Counted from the first letter of the stretch, positions 8,765-17,846 are shown. The stretch is 47,971 nt of DNA from Ignavibacteria bacterium (GCA_031261605.1 JAISJI010000004.1:1-47971), one strand, 5' to 3'. Numbers and translations are program-made. Notes: generated by a model from the letters alone, not told the origin.

Positions 8765-9015
8765 TAATCAAGTTTCAGACACAACAGTCGCTAATCCTTG
8801 AGAATTATCTATATTAGATATTGCAAAAAAATGTTTTTGATTGAGTGGTATGCTACAAATATAATGAATATCTCTATTTTTTCTGCATTACCGCAAAAAT
8901 ATTTGGAATCCTTTGCATTTTTTTGTAATTTGTGATAAACCAAACGCTATCTATTCTGTCTATGCTAATAGATACCCAAAATATTTATACACATTATTAT
9001 ATCTCGGAGGCACCA

Positions 9016-10197
9016 ATGAAACGCGCCAATATTCAGAATACTCTTATTCTACTCACGATAGTAACATTGCTTGGTCTATCAGGATGTTCAACGAGCAACT
9101 ACTATACCCAAGATTCTTTCGGCTATACCAATAGCCCGAAAGTTACTAAGAAGTCCGTCCATACTACCGTTACAACTACTACCACAGAAGTAGCACCCAA
9201 TGGAGATACTACCATTACCATTATGGAGGACAACTACAACGGCGTTCTCGGAAATAATATCTTCGAGACAACGACCACAACCGATGGAGCATCCGTAATT
9301 AACAACTATTATATAGTAGACCCACAACCTAATTATAGATATGCTTACAGTTACACTCCATACTATTATGATTATGGCTGGAGTGGCATTTACATTACTA
9401 ATTACGGCTGGGGAACTTACTTTGGCTGGTATGACCCTTGGTATTATCCATATCATTACACGCCATACTACCATTCATATTATCCTTACTACGGCTACAA
9501 TTACGGCTATTACGGTGGCGGATATTATGGACATAATCATCATTATAACTACAATTATTCCGATTACGTTGCTGCACCAAGAACTACACGCAATACACGC
9601 AACAATGTTGGTAATAGTTCCGGCTCTGGACGCGGTAGTAACGATGGACGCGGTTATGACAATCCAGCAAATGGAACGTATGGTGGTGGAACAGGATACC
9701 GTGGTGGCTCATCTTCCGGCTCAACATATGGTGGCTCATCCTCTTCTGTATCACGAACACCAGTAGTGAATACAAATGGCTCAAGCAACAGAACGCAAGC
9801 GACAACTACTACAACGACATCTAGGACACCATCCAATACAACAACCACAAATAGCAACGGCACTACAACTCGCACTATATACCAAACAAGAGATAACTCA
9901 AACAGCAGTAGCAACGCGGTAGTTCCAGCAACGAATACTAGAACAGGCACAAGTGTAGGCAGCTCCAGCGGCTCTTCCTCATCGAGCAGAACAAGCACGC
10001 CAACATATACCGCACCTACACGACAAGAAACACCAGCAGCACGAACCGCTACTCCAAGCAATAGCAGTAGTAGTTCAAGTTCAAGTAGCAGTAGAGGTAG
10101 CAGTTACACACCTTCATCCTCATCATCATCAGCGCCAGCAGCACGCTCTACTGCTCCAAGTAGTGGTGGCTCATCCAGCAGAGGTGGAAGGAGATAA
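9016..10197 (+). CDS. Tyr/Gly-rich, Ser/Thr-tailed lipoprotein of unknown function
   Basis: The start is set at 9016 by a clear Shine-Dalgarno (ggagg, 9006-9010). From there the product has 393 residues and opens with a lipoprotein signal ending LLGLSGC, so the cysteine near residue 20 should be lipidated. Residues 110-190 are extremely rich in Tyr, Trp, Gly and His (for example YPYYGYNYGYYGGGYYG). The remainder is a Ser/Thr/Asn-rich low-complexity tail ending in SSRGGRR. I recognise no enzyme domain. Similar aromatic-rich lipoproteins are common in Bacteroidota without known function. The frame is open a further 28 codons upstream, but that part lacks a signal. The next gene starts one base after the stop, so translation is probably coupled. 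Confidence 0.8.
   Translation: MKRANIQNTLILLTIVTLLGLSGCSTSNYYTQDSFGYTNSPKVTKKSVHTTVTTTTTEVAPNGDTTITIMEDNYNGVLGNNIFETTTTTDGASVINNYYIVDPQPNYRYAYSYTPYYYDYGWSGIYITNYGWGTYFGWYDPWYYPYHYTPYYHSYYPYYGYNYGYYGGGYYGHNHHYNYNYSDYVAAPRTTRNTRNNVGNSSGSGRGSNDGRGYDNPANGTYGGGTGYRGGSSSGSTYGGSSSSVSRTPVVNTNGSSNRTQATTTTTTSRTPSNTTTTNSNGTTTRTIYQTRDNSNSSSNAVVPATNTRTGTSVGSSSGSSSSSRTSTPTYTAPTRQETPAARTATPSNSSSSSSSSSSRGSSYTPSSSSSSAPAARSTAPSSGGSSSRGGRR
10051..10180 (+). repeat. low-complexity serine-codon repeats in the lipoprotein gene
   Basis: This stretch is dominated by AGC/AGT and TCA/TCC serine codons in short irregular runs (agtagtagttcaagttcaag, then tcatcctcatcatcatca). Such triplet-like runs can expand or contract in frame. 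They explain the artificial open frames on the opposite strand. Confidence 0.6.
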
Positions 10198-10198
10198 G

Positions 10199-11209
10199 AT
10201 GGATATAGCAGAGTATAGACAGAAGATTGATACTATAGATGATGAACTAGTTTCGCTCATCAGCCAACGCAAACATTTATCCGAAGTCCTTATACAGCAC
10301 AAACTACAATCCAATATGCCTGTTTTTGATGCAGCCCGCGAGGATGCTATCATTGACAGGCATATTCAACATTATGCAGATGTCAATCCGGTTCTTATAG
10401 AAAAATTATTCCATCTGTTATTCGCCAACTCAAAACGCCAGCATTACAAAAACGAACATCTGTCCCCCATTGCCGATTACATAAATCGTAAACCAATCAT
10501 TATCGCTGGTCCCTGCGTTGTAGAATCCGATACACAAATAGACGCAATAGCAACAGCGCTATCAGCAATAGGAGTGAAGTTCTTACGTGGAGGAACATTT
10601 AAACCACGCACATCGCCAACATCATTCCAAGGACTTGGCGACGAAGGTGTGAAGTTGCTTGCCACAGCAGCGAAAAAATGCAATATGTATAGCGTTACAG
10701 AGATTTTAGAAGCAGAACAATACGCCCGAAACAGCGAATACATAGACATAGTGCAAATCGGAAGCCGCAGTATGACAAGTTACGGCTTGCTCAAATCCAT
10801 CGGAAAACTCACCGCCACCGATAATAAATTTGTCCTACTCAAACGAGGTTTTTCCGCCACAATAAACGAATTTCTATTAGCAGCCGACTACATATTACAA
10901 TCCGGTAACTCCAATGTAATATTATGCTTACGAGGAATTCGCACCTTCGAGCAAATTGACTCATCCCTACGATTTACTCCAGACCTCGCATCAATCCTTG
11001 AGTTAAAAGAAAAAAACAATTTACCCGTAATATTTGACCCATCGCACTCATCCGGAAATGCAAAATACATAGTTCCTATTTCAAATGCAGCATTGCAACT
11101 TGGAGCCGATGGCTTGCTAATAGAAAGCCATTGTAACCCATTGAATTCATTAGTAGATGCTTCGCAAGCAATAACTCCGAACGAATTGTTGCATATAATT
11201 AATTTATAG
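10199..11209 (+). CDS. chorismate mutase / DAHP synthase fusion
   Basis: The protein joins two shikimate-pathway activities. Residues 1-85 are an AroQ-type chorismate mutase (YRQKIDTIDDELVSLISQR, later VFDAAREDAIIDRH). From about residue 95 follows a DAHP synthase of the KDO8P-synthase-like type (KPIIIAGPCVVES, FLRGGTFKPRTSP, ILCLRGIRTFE, VIFDPSHSSG). It condenses phosphoenolpyruvate with erythrose 4-phosphate, and the mutase domain probably senses chorismate or prephenate for feedback, as in Bacillus AroA(G). The start at 10199 is chosen because aaggag at 10188-10193 precedes it; an in-frame upstream extension only overlaps the lipoprotein gene. It has 336 residues. murB starts 3 bases after the stop. 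Confidence 0.93.
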   Translation: MDIAEYRQKIDTIDDELVSLISQRKHLSEVLIQHKLQSNMPVFDAAREDAIIDRHIQHYADVNPVLIEKLFHLLFANSKRQHYKNEHLSPIADYINRKPIIIAGPCVVESDTQIDAIATALSAIGVKFLRGGTFKPRTSPTSFQGLGDEGVKLLATAAKKCNMYSVTEILEAEQYARNSEYIDIVQIGSRSMTSYGLLKSIGKLTATDNKFVLLKRGFSATINEFLLAADYILQSGNSNVILCLRGIRTFEQIDSSLRFTPDLASILELKEKNNLPVIFDPSHSSGNAKYIVPISNAALQLGADGLLIESHCNPLNSLVDASQAITPNELLHIINL

Positions 11210-11212
11210 AAA

Positions 11213-12238
11213 ATGAAAATAAAAAATAACGTATCTCTCTCAAAAATGAATAGTTTACGCATTAATGCAACAGCAGAACAATTCGCTATAGTAGAGAGAC
11301 CCGAACATATACTCCAATTAATTAGTAGTAAAATCACGCAAACCACGCCATATCATATACTTGGCGATGGCTGCAATATCCTTTTTGTCTCCGATTATCT
11401 AAACTGCCTAATCATAAAAAATAACCTCAAAACCAAAATGAATATTAAAGATTGTGGCGACCATTTTAACATTATTGCCTCATCTGGTTTTGAATTTGAT
11501 GACCTACTTCAGCACTTTCTTAAATATCAGCAAAATAATGACTTACGCATTTATGGAATGGAAAATTTAGCGAAAATTCCCAGCCAAGTTGGCTCTGCAG
11601 TTGTGCAAAATATAGGTGCTTATGGTGTTGAGCAAAGCGATTTTTTTTCGCAATGCAAGGCGATTGATATGAATACCGGAATAGAGCGGATTTTTACCGC
11701 TTCCGATTGCCAATTTAAATATCGTAGTTCGTTATTTAAGTGCATTGATAATCAATACTTTATCACGGAAGTTTGCTATTCTATTCCTAAGGGAAATTCT
11801 GCAAATATTAGTTATCCCGAATTGAATCGTAAATTCACAATTGGGAAAGAACCAACTCCCTCGGATATTTATTCCGCAGTGGCAGGAATTAGACAAAGTA
11901 AGTTGCCAGATATCAAGAAGTTAGCGAATGCCGGCAGTTTTTTCAAAAACCCAATAATTAGCATAGAACAATTCTCGAAATTGCTTTTAGAATATCCTAA
12001 CATACCGAATTATCAAGCAGATGAGCGAATAAAAATTCCAGCCGCATTTTTAATAGATAATTGCGGATTAAAAGGTAAAAAAATAGGCGATGTCGGTTTA
12101 TTTGAAAATCACTCACTAATTCTCGTAAATCACGGAAATGCAACTGGTAAGGACGTTTTGTTGTTCGCAAATGAAATAATACACACGGTAAAAAATAAAT
12201 TCGGAATTATTTTAGAACCGGAAGTAATTTTAATTTAA
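11213..12238 (+). CDS. murB: UDP-N-acetylenolpyruvoylglucosamine reductase
   Basis: MurB is a cytoplasmic flavoenzyme that reduces UDP-GlcNAc-enolpyruvate to UDP-MurNAc with NADPH. The 341-residue product is of the longer type I (E. coli-like) form. Visible landmarks are NSLRINATAEQF at the start, the FAD-binding YHILGDGCNILF, the loop ENLAKIPSQVGSAVVQNIGAYGVE, KYRSSLFK, the NAGSFFKNP segment holding the catalytic serine, and the end segment LEPEVILI with the catalytic glutamate. It follows the shikimate gene by 3 bases, forming one probable operon with the lipoprotein. Confidence 0.95.
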   Translation: MKIKNNVSLSKMNSLRINATAEQFAIVERPEHILQLISSKITQTTPYHILGDGCNILFVSDYLNCLIIKNNLKTKMNIKDCGDHFNIIASSGFEFDDLLQHFLKYQQNNDLRIYGMENLAKIPSQVGSAVVQNIGAYGVEQSDFFSQCKAIDMNTGIERIFTASDCQFKYRSSLFKCIDNQYFITEVCYSIPKGNSANISYPELNRKFTIGKEPTPSDIYSAVAGIRQSKLPDIKKLANAGSFFKNPIISIEQFSKLLLEYPNIPNYQADERIKIPAAFLIDNCGLKGKKIGDVGLFENHSLILVNHGNATGKDVLLFANEIIHTVKNKFGIILEPEVILI

Positions 12239-12374
12239 TGGCTAAAATTGCTGGCTATTAATCTACATTTGGCGATTATTATACATAATTTTCGCAATCA
12301 TTATATGCTTGGCGAATTGCATAACCCAATTATTTATATAAACATATCCCAATTGCACTTCGCAAAATTCACAT

Positions 12375-12391
12375 TGGCACAAAATTTGTGC
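12375..12391 (+). promoter_or_regulatory. palindrome and sigma-54-like element before the flagellar genes
   Basis: The stretch 12377-12391 is a perfect 7+1+7 palindrome (gcacaaaatttgtgc). It overlaps TGGCAC-N5-TTGT at 12375-12389, which resembles the sigma-54 consensus TGGCAC-N5-TTGC apart from the final base. It lies 35 bases upstream of the first flagellar gene at 12426. Hook genes are often sigma-54 dependent in other bacteria. This could be a promoter, an operator, or chance; the -12 mismatch lowers confidence. Confidence 0.35.
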
Positions 12392-12425
12392 ATCAATACT
12401 ACTTATAATAATTTAATAAAATATT

Positions 12426-13388
12426 ATGGATTGGAAGCGATTAATTTTTTGGCTATCTATATTCCTTATCGTTTTTGCAGTGCTGGCGATAAGTGGAACC
12501 GTAATGTATTTAAAACGTCCTAACTGGCTGGGAATTCAGAACGAATTGGCGGATTCATTAAATAAAATTGACTCAATAGAAAAAATTCAAAAAATCGCAA
12601 AAAAAGAAAAAGAGCAATTAAAAAAAGATACTACTCGCCGAAATCCTGTCCCATTAATTAATATTTCTTTGGATACTTTGGTGGAAATTTCGCCAGAACA
12701 ATTGAATTATTTTGAAAAAGAATTATATAAAAAAAGCGAGCAACTTCTTGTATTACAAAGAGATAAGGACTGGACATATAATCAATCAAAAAAATTAAAA
12801 GATACTATAAAACAGCTATCTGAAAAAATTGAAAAATATAATGATTCTCTAAAAATATATAAATCTCAAGCCGCTGTAAAATCAGGAGATAGCAAAAAAA
12901 TTGCAGATGAAATTGCAGGTTTTGAAAAAAAAATAAAAGACGCAACAACACAATTTAATAATTTGCAAAATAGCGTAAAAACTAAGGATGAGCAAATTGC
13001 AAAATTGCAAAATGATATAAAAACGGCAGCAAATGATGGCAGCAATTTAAGGAAGCAAGTCCAGAGTTTACAAGGAGATATTGCGAATGCGAAAAAGGAA
13101 ACCGCCGCATCAAATAAGCGATTTGACTCGCTACAAAAAGCGTATAAAGACCTACAGGATAGGTATGAAAAAAAAAAGGATTCTTTGAGTAATCAAGGGT
13201 ATAAAAAATTCGCCGACTTGTATAATGGAACAAATCCTAAGGAAGTCGCAAGCATTATGGAAAATTTGGAACCAGAAAAAGCAGCAAATATTCTAAATAG
13301 AATGCAAAAGAAAAAAGCAGGTAAAGTTATTGAATCTATGAGCCCGTCAAAAGCGGCTGAAGTATTAAAATATACCGTAGATTTTTAA
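12426..13388 (+). CDS. YlxF/MotE-like flagellar cluster protein
   Basis: The 320-residue protein has one N-terminal membrane helix (residues 5-27), a long Lys/Glu/Gln-rich coiled coil (about 40-250) and a C-terminal MgtE-N-like helical domain (about 265-320, with NPKEVASIMENLEPEKAANI and SPSKAAEVL). This is the architecture of YlxF in Firmicutes flagellar operons and of MotE, a periplasmic chaperone for a motor protein in rhizobia. The next gene is fliK, as in Bacillus. The start at 12426 places the membrane helix at the very N-terminus. Its exact role is not established; a link to the motor or to export is inferred from family and position. Confidence 0.8.
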   Translation: MDWKRLIFWLSIFLIVFAVLAISGTVMYLKRPNWLGIQNELADSLNKIDSIEKIQKIAKKEKEQLKKDTTRRNPVPLINISLDTLVEISPEQLNYFEKELYKKSEQLLVLQRDKDWTYNQSKKLKDTIKQLSEKIEKYNDSLKIYKSQAAVKSGDSKKIADEIAGFEKKIKDATTQFNNLQNSVKTKDEQIAKLQNDIKTAANDGSNLRKQVQSLQGDIANAKKETAASNKRFDSLQKAYKDLQDRYEKKKDSLSNQGYKKFADLYNGTNPKEVASIMENLEPEKAANILNRMQKKKAGKVIESMSPSKAAEVLKYTVDF

Positions 13389-13436
13389 AGTAATAAGTAA
13401 TGTCTAACTCTAATTAATTCATTAACTTATTAAAAA

Positions 13437-16400
13437 ATGAACACATTTTCATCACTAGTATCTAATACAAATTTGCTATCCAGATTATTTAATAATTTAG
13501 AAAATAATCCGGCAAAAAATCTGCAAATAAATAATTGTATCAAATTAAGTGCGAATATTTTGCAAAATCAAAAAGCACTATCTAATCCTATTAAATTCAA
13601 TGCGTTAGGAACTAAAATATTTCCTGAAATTATTGAAAATAATACCATAAATAATAATATTTTTCCGATAAATATTCCTGATTTAGAAAATACTAATATC
13701 GATGTTGCGAGTATTTTTGATAATATTTTATCTAATATTTCTATCGAAAATAAAAGTATTGCTAATATGCCAAAAGTGCCTGTTAATGATAATATAACTA
13801 ACGATTTATCAATGGCTTCAATCCCTGTAAAGAAAATAAATGTTGAAAAAAAATTAGGGATTGCAAAAAATAAAATAAAAGAAATTATTAATGCAATAAG
13901 TTTAGAAAATCCAATAGGTTTCATTGCAAAGAATGCTGAAAAAATTAATATAATAATAGATGATAATATTCCAAAAATAACTTCAGAAAATATAGCGAAT
14001 ATATTAAATAATATTGATGAAATTATTTTGCCGACTTTCGAACCACAAATCATTGAAAATAAATCTATTAAAGAGAATATTATTGCAAAAAAAATAAATA
14101 AAATAAAAAATATTAATAAATATGATACTCCTATTATTCATATTCTGCAACCCATTGCAATTCCACAGCATATTGCTATGGCGGATAAAATTAGCTTAAT
14201 GGAAAATAACAATATTGCTGATAATAATATTAATTTTGAGCCAATAATTCAGACCAATAAACAAATAAATTCTGAGATTAAGTTAGATAATAAAATAGAA
14301 AAATATATCTCCCTAAAAAATAAAATAGATACGGATATTAATTTGGAAAATCATTCCGAAAATATTGCTGAATCTATTTATAAAAATAAACCTAAGAATG
14401 TAATTAAAAATATTGTTCAAAAAGAGTCGCAAGCGATTGAAATAAAAGATGTTACAAACTTAGAAAATAAAAAATATCCTAAAATAATTTCGCCTATAAA
14501 TTCTAATAATGAAACTTTGAAAGATGCTGATATTGATAAATTTGTGAAATATATTGCGCGAAAAATTAATACTCAAGATATTAATTTGACTTCGCCAAGA
14601 AATATTAATATCCAGGCAATTAAATCAACACATATTATTGAAAAAAATAATATTATTGATATTCCGCAAGATAATAATATTGAAAAATTAAATATCTTTA
14701 TAAATCAATTAGATATGAACATTTCTATTGATATTAACAATAATAATGAGCATTATATTATTGCAAAGGATTTTATTGCGAAAATCCCTGTTTTTATTAA
14801 TACTTACGATGAAATAAATATTAATATTGTGGATGTTAATTCTATAAATAAAAAAGAAAAAAAATATCCCCCCCAAAATATTCCCTTAATTTTAAATAAT
14901 AATCAGAATAATATTAAGGATTTGACAGGTATTCCTGCAAAAATAGAAATTAATATACATTCTAATCCTTTGAAAAATCAAATTATTAGCCCTAAAAAAA
15001 TAAAAGATAAACAGTGGAATCCGCCAAATATAATTAATGAAATTTCGCAAATAAAAAATACAGAAATTGATGAAGATTTGGATATAGTTCCGTTTAAATA
15101 TGAAAATTTCACTCCTAATTTTGTAGTTCATTCAAAAACAGATAATATATTGAAAAAAGAACTAGTTATAAAAGATATGCCGGTAGATGTTAAGACAAAG
15201 CCGGTAGTTATGCGAGAAATTAAAGAAGTTGTTGAAAAAGATACGCTTATTGCGGATATACCGGTGGATGTAAAGGCGGAGCCAGTAGTAATTCCTGAAA
15301 TTAAAGAAGTTGTTGAAAATGATACTGTTATTGCGGATATACCGGTGGATGTAAAGACAAAGCCGGTAGTTATGTCAGAAATTAAGGAAGTTGTTGAAAA
15401 AGATACGCTTATTGCAGATATACCGGTGGATGTAAAGGAGAAGCCAGTAGTTATGTCAGGAATTAAGGAAGTAATTGAAAATAAAGTAGTTATAAAAGAT
15501 ATGCCGGTGGATGTAAAGGCGAAGCCGGTAGTAATTCCTGAAATTAAAGAAGTTGTTGAAAAAGATACGCTTATTGCGGATATACTGGTGGATGTAAAGG
15601 AGAAGCCGGTAGAAGTTAAGTTGAAGCCAGTAGTTCCACTAGAAATTAAGGAAGTAATTGAAAATAAGCCAGTTATAATTAATGAAGTCGTGAATGATAA
15701 TATTCACATTGTGAATAATAATACACAGTTCGCTAAAAATAATGACCAAAAAGAAGATAGACAAGACGACAAGAATGAAGAATATTCGCCAAAAAAAGTA
15801 GAAACTAACCATAATCCAGCGAATTTTGCGATTAATAATCCTACACCATCTGTCGTTCCTCAAACTGTCGTTCAAAAACCAATAAGTCAAGTATTTAATA
15901 GTGTTAGACCGAATGAATTACCAAAAATTGTAACGAATTTTGCCGGTAAAATTCCATTTCAAAGTAGCGGAATTGCAAAAATAATTCTGAATCCGGAGCA
16001 ACTTGGCACTTTATTTGTTGAGGTAAATCTGATGGGCGAAAAACCGATTATTACTTTTAAGGCAAATAATCAAGTGGCGGTTGAGGTTTTGACAAATAAT
16101 ATTGAAAATTTGAAGGAAATGTTGGGTGGGGCACAAATTAGAGAACCGGAATTTAAATTTGAGCGATTTATCGTAGAAAATGGTAAACTTTCGAGTGAAA
16201 ATAAAATTGAAAATAATTCAAATTCGCCGGAGCAAAATAATTTTAATAAACAGAACGAAAATGGAAATCATAGCCAGCAACAACATCAACGCAATGATAA
16301 TTCAAGAGATAACGGACAAAATGGACGAAATAATTTTAGCAATTATTTTGATATAGAAAATGGAATAAATGTCGCAGATGAGGCAGTAGAAATTCCAAAA

Positions 16401-16451
16401 TCGGAAGTTCGTTACAGAAATAATAATTCTCTCGTAGAAGAATATATTTAA
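13437..16451 (+). CDS. fliK: flagellar hook-length control protein FliK, oversized
   Basis: FliK is exported during hook growth, acts as the ruler, and then switches export specificity through FlhB. The conserved C-terminal hook domain lies at about residues 845-910 (IILNPEQLGTLFVEVNLMG, then NNIENLKEMLGG). A Gln/Asn-rich tail follows. At 1004 residues the protein is roughly twice the usual 300-600. Residues 1-570 are an Asn/Ile/Lys-rich low-complexity region written in A/T-rich codons. Residues 575-747 hold at least six copies of a 27-residue repeat of the form IADIPVDVKxxPVVxxEIKEV. The position between ylxF-like and flgD genes supports the call. I cannot exclude that the low-complexity part was shaped by slippage. 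Confidence 0.85.
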   Translation: MNTFSSLVSNTNLLSRLFNNLENNPAKNLQINNCIKLSANILQNQKALSNPIKFNALGTKIFPEIIENNTINNNIFPINIPDLENTNIDVASIFDNILSNISIENKSIANMPKVPVNDNITNDLSMASIPVKKINVEKKLGIAKNKIKEIINAISLENPIGFIAKNAEKINIIIDDNIPKITSENIANILNNIDEIILPTFEPQIIENKSIKENIIAKKINKIKNINKYDTPIIHILQPIAIPQHIAMADKISLMENNNIADNNINFEPIIQTNKQINSEIKLDNKIEKYISLKNKIDTDINLENHSENIAESIYKNKPKNVIKNIVQKESQAIEIKDVTNLENKKYPKIISPINSNNETLKDADIDKFVKYIARKINTQDINLTSPRNINIQAIKSTHIIEKNNIIDIPQDNNIEKLNIFINQLDMNISIDINNNNEHYIIAKDFIAKIPVFINTYDEININIVDVNSINKKEKKYPPQNIPLILNNNQNNIKDLTGIPAKIEINIHSNPLKNQIISPKKIKDKQWNPPNIINEISQIKNTEIDEDLDIVPFKYENFTPNFVVHSKTDNILKKELVIKDMPVDVKTKPVVMREIKEVVEKDTLIADIPVDVKAEPVVIPEIKEVVENDTVIADIPVDVKTKPVVMSEIKEVVEKDTLIADIPVDVKEKPVVMSGIKEVIENKVVIKDMPVDVKAKPVVIPEIKEVVEKDTLIADILVDVKEKPVEVKLKPVVPLEIKEVIENKPVIINEVVNDNIHIVNNNTQFAKNNDQKEDRQDDKNEEYSPKKVETNHNPANFAINNPTPSVVPQTVVQKPISQVFNSVRPNELPKIVTNFAGKIPFQSSGIAKIILNPEQLGTLFVEVNLMGEKPIITFKANNQVAVEVLTNNIENLKEMLGGAQIREPEFKFERFIVENGKLSSENKIENNSNSPEQNNFNKQNENGNHSQQQHQRNDNSRDNGQNGRNNFSNYFDIENGINVADEAVEIPKSEVRYRNNNSLVEEYI
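15165..15677 (+). repeat. 81-bp tandem repeat inside fliK
   Basis: The core ccggtggatgtaaag and close variants recur at 15180, 15261, 15342, 15423, 15504 and 15585, exactly 81 bases apart each time. A shorter degenerate unit follows. The units differ by point changes, so the array is diverged rather than freshly duplicated. The period is a multiple of three and keeps the reading frame, so a change in copy number would lengthen or shorten FliK by 27 residues. Confidence 0.92.
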
Positions 16452-16479
16452 GTAAAAAATAAACATAATAGGAGTAATT

Positions 16480-17172
16480 ATGGCAACAACACCAATAACG
16501 ACAACTGGAAACGTATTTTCTACCGCTACGCAAAATAGCGGGAACACAGCGAAAAGCCAGCAAATAGATTTTTTGAGTATGTTGATGGTTCAATTGAAGA
16601 ATCAAGACCCATCGCAACCTTATGATAATCAACAGTTTGCGGCACAACTTGCGACTTTTTCGCAATTAGAAGAATTGGGAAAAATCAGGAATTTGTTGGA
16701 TGGACAAGCGGATGTCATCGGAATGATGGCGATGAGTATGGAGAATACAGCATTGCCGGGAATGATAGGGAAATATGCATCGGCAGCATCCAGCACATTG
16801 GATAGCGATGGTATAAATCCTTGTGAAATAGGATATAAGAGCGTTTTACCGGCGGTTTCCGGTCAGGCGAAAATTATGGATAGCAGCGGTAAGATAGTCC
16901 GCATAATTAATTTGGATTCAGCAGATTGCAAAGTAGGCGAGCATTCAATAAGTTGGGATGGCAAGGATGATGCAGGAAATCAATTATTGCCGGGTAAGTA
17001 TAAGGTAAGTGTAGAACTAACGGAAGCAGACGGTGGTGTAGATAAGATGGATACTTATACAGTCGGCAAGATTGAGGCGATTAGATTCAAATCCACCGGA
17101 ACGGTGGTAGTAATTAATGGCAACGAGGTATCACTTGGAGCAATTAACGATGTTAGAGAAACACCTTATTAA
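16480..17172 (+). CDS. flgD: flagellar hook capping / scaffold protein FlgD
   Basis: FlgD caps the growing hook and guides assembly of FlgE subunits. The N-terminal region carries the family signature (IDFLSMLMVQLKNQDP, then NQQFAAQLATFSQLEEL). The C-terminal half holds a FlgD Ig-like domain with SWDGKDDAGNQLLPGKYKV. The length of 230 residues is normal. A Shine-Dalgarno (aggag, 16470-16474) precedes the ATG at 16480. It lies 28 bases after fliK in the conserved hook-gene order. Confidence 0.95.
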   Translation: MATTPITTTGNVFSTATQNSGNTAKSQQIDFLSMLMVQLKNQDPSQPYDNQQFAAQLATFSQLEELGKIRNLLDGQADVIGMMAMSMENTALPGMIGKYASAASSTLDSDGINPCEIGYKSVLPAVSGQAKIMDSSGKIVRIINLDSADCKVGEHSISWDGKDDAGNQLLPGKYKVSVELTEADGGVDKMDTYTVGKIEAIRFKSTGTVVVINGNEVSLGAINDVRETPY

Positions 17173-17238
17173 TAAGGCAGTTACAATGTAGAACGAATGT
17201 TAATAATAACATAACAATAATCACACTACGGAGGTGTA

Positions 17239-17619
17239 ATGGCAGAGATAAATGGAATAAGTATCCCTTTTATTCCGCTCGGTGGAGCCGAGTCGCTTTC
17301 TCGGACGCCTCGTATAATAGATAAGGAAGTTTCATCTACGAAATTTGGTGATGTTCTTAATGAAGAATTAGTAAAATTCTCCGGACATGCACAAAATCGG
17401 ATGGTAAGCAGAGATATTACTTTGGATAAAGTGGATATGCTACGCTTAGATGAAGCGGTAGAGAAAGCAAGAGATAAGGGAGCCAAAGAGTCACTAATAA
17501 TGCTTGACGACAAGATGTTTATAGTGGCAGTGGATAACAAAACAGTTGTTACTATGTTCGATAAGAGCAATATGGACAGCGATGTTATCACCAACATTGA
17601 CTCGGCGGTGTTTGCATAA
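17239..17619 (+). CDS. small flagellar-operon protein, TIGR02530 type
   Basis: The 126-residue product carries the motif KFSGHAQNRMVSRDITL, followed by DEAVEKARDKGAKESLIML and a C-terminal segment VAVDNKTVVTMFD. This matches the small protein (TIGR02530, 'flagellar operon protein') found between flgD and flgE in Firmicutes and other flagellated bacteria. No signal peptide or membrane helix is visible. The start is fixed by ggagg at 17230-17234. It is thought to be a hook-assembly accessory, but its biochemical role is not known to me. Confidence 0.85.
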   Translation: MAEINGISIPFIPLGGAESLSRTPRIIDKEVSSTKFGDVLNEELVKFSGHAQNRMVSRDITLDKVDMLRLDEAVEKARDKGAKESLIMLDDKMFIVAVDNKTVVTMFDKSNMDSDVITNIDSAVFA

Positions 17620-17846
17620 TATTTAACTAAATATTATAGAATTGAAACACAGCGAGCAAAATAAACAATACTATTGCACACAGAGTTGGACCGAGCGAAA
17701 GCAAGGGGACTCATCACAAGTTTTGAACGAACGATGAACTTGTAATCAATCTTTGTAATTATAATCAACATAATAAGGGCAAATAATTATTTACCCTACA
17801 TTAAACAAAGAACAATAAATATCAAGATTAGTAACACAAAGAAATT

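Noticed and set aside
8278..8784. Minus-strand open frame of 168 codons opposite the PASTA domains
   Set aside because: The plus strand carries clear PASTA motifs and the antisense product resembles nothing.
8856..8863. Minus-strand TATATTTG pointing into the PBP 3' end
   Set aside because: No gene lies downstream on that strand within reach; chance is likely in AT-rich sequence, though an antisense RNA cannot be excluded.
9654..10061. Minus-strand open frame of 135 codons opposite the lipoprotein gene
   Set aside because: It is a Val/Leu-rich mirror of Ser/Thr codons, with no start signal or family likeness.
12239..12425. tRNA or riboswitch in the gap before the flagellar genes
   Set aside because: No cloverleaf, no TTCGA/TTCAA arm context and no known riboswitch core could be traced; only the palindrome stands out.
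12248..12523. Forward open frame of 91 codons before the ylxF-like gene
   Set aside because: It overlaps the better-supported gene at 12426 in another frame, lacks a ribosome-binding site and has no domain pattern.
15165..15677. Regular repeat spacing suggesting a CRISPR array
   Set aside because: The whole 81-base unit repeats with no unique spacers, and the frame encodes a 27-residue protein repeat inside fliK.
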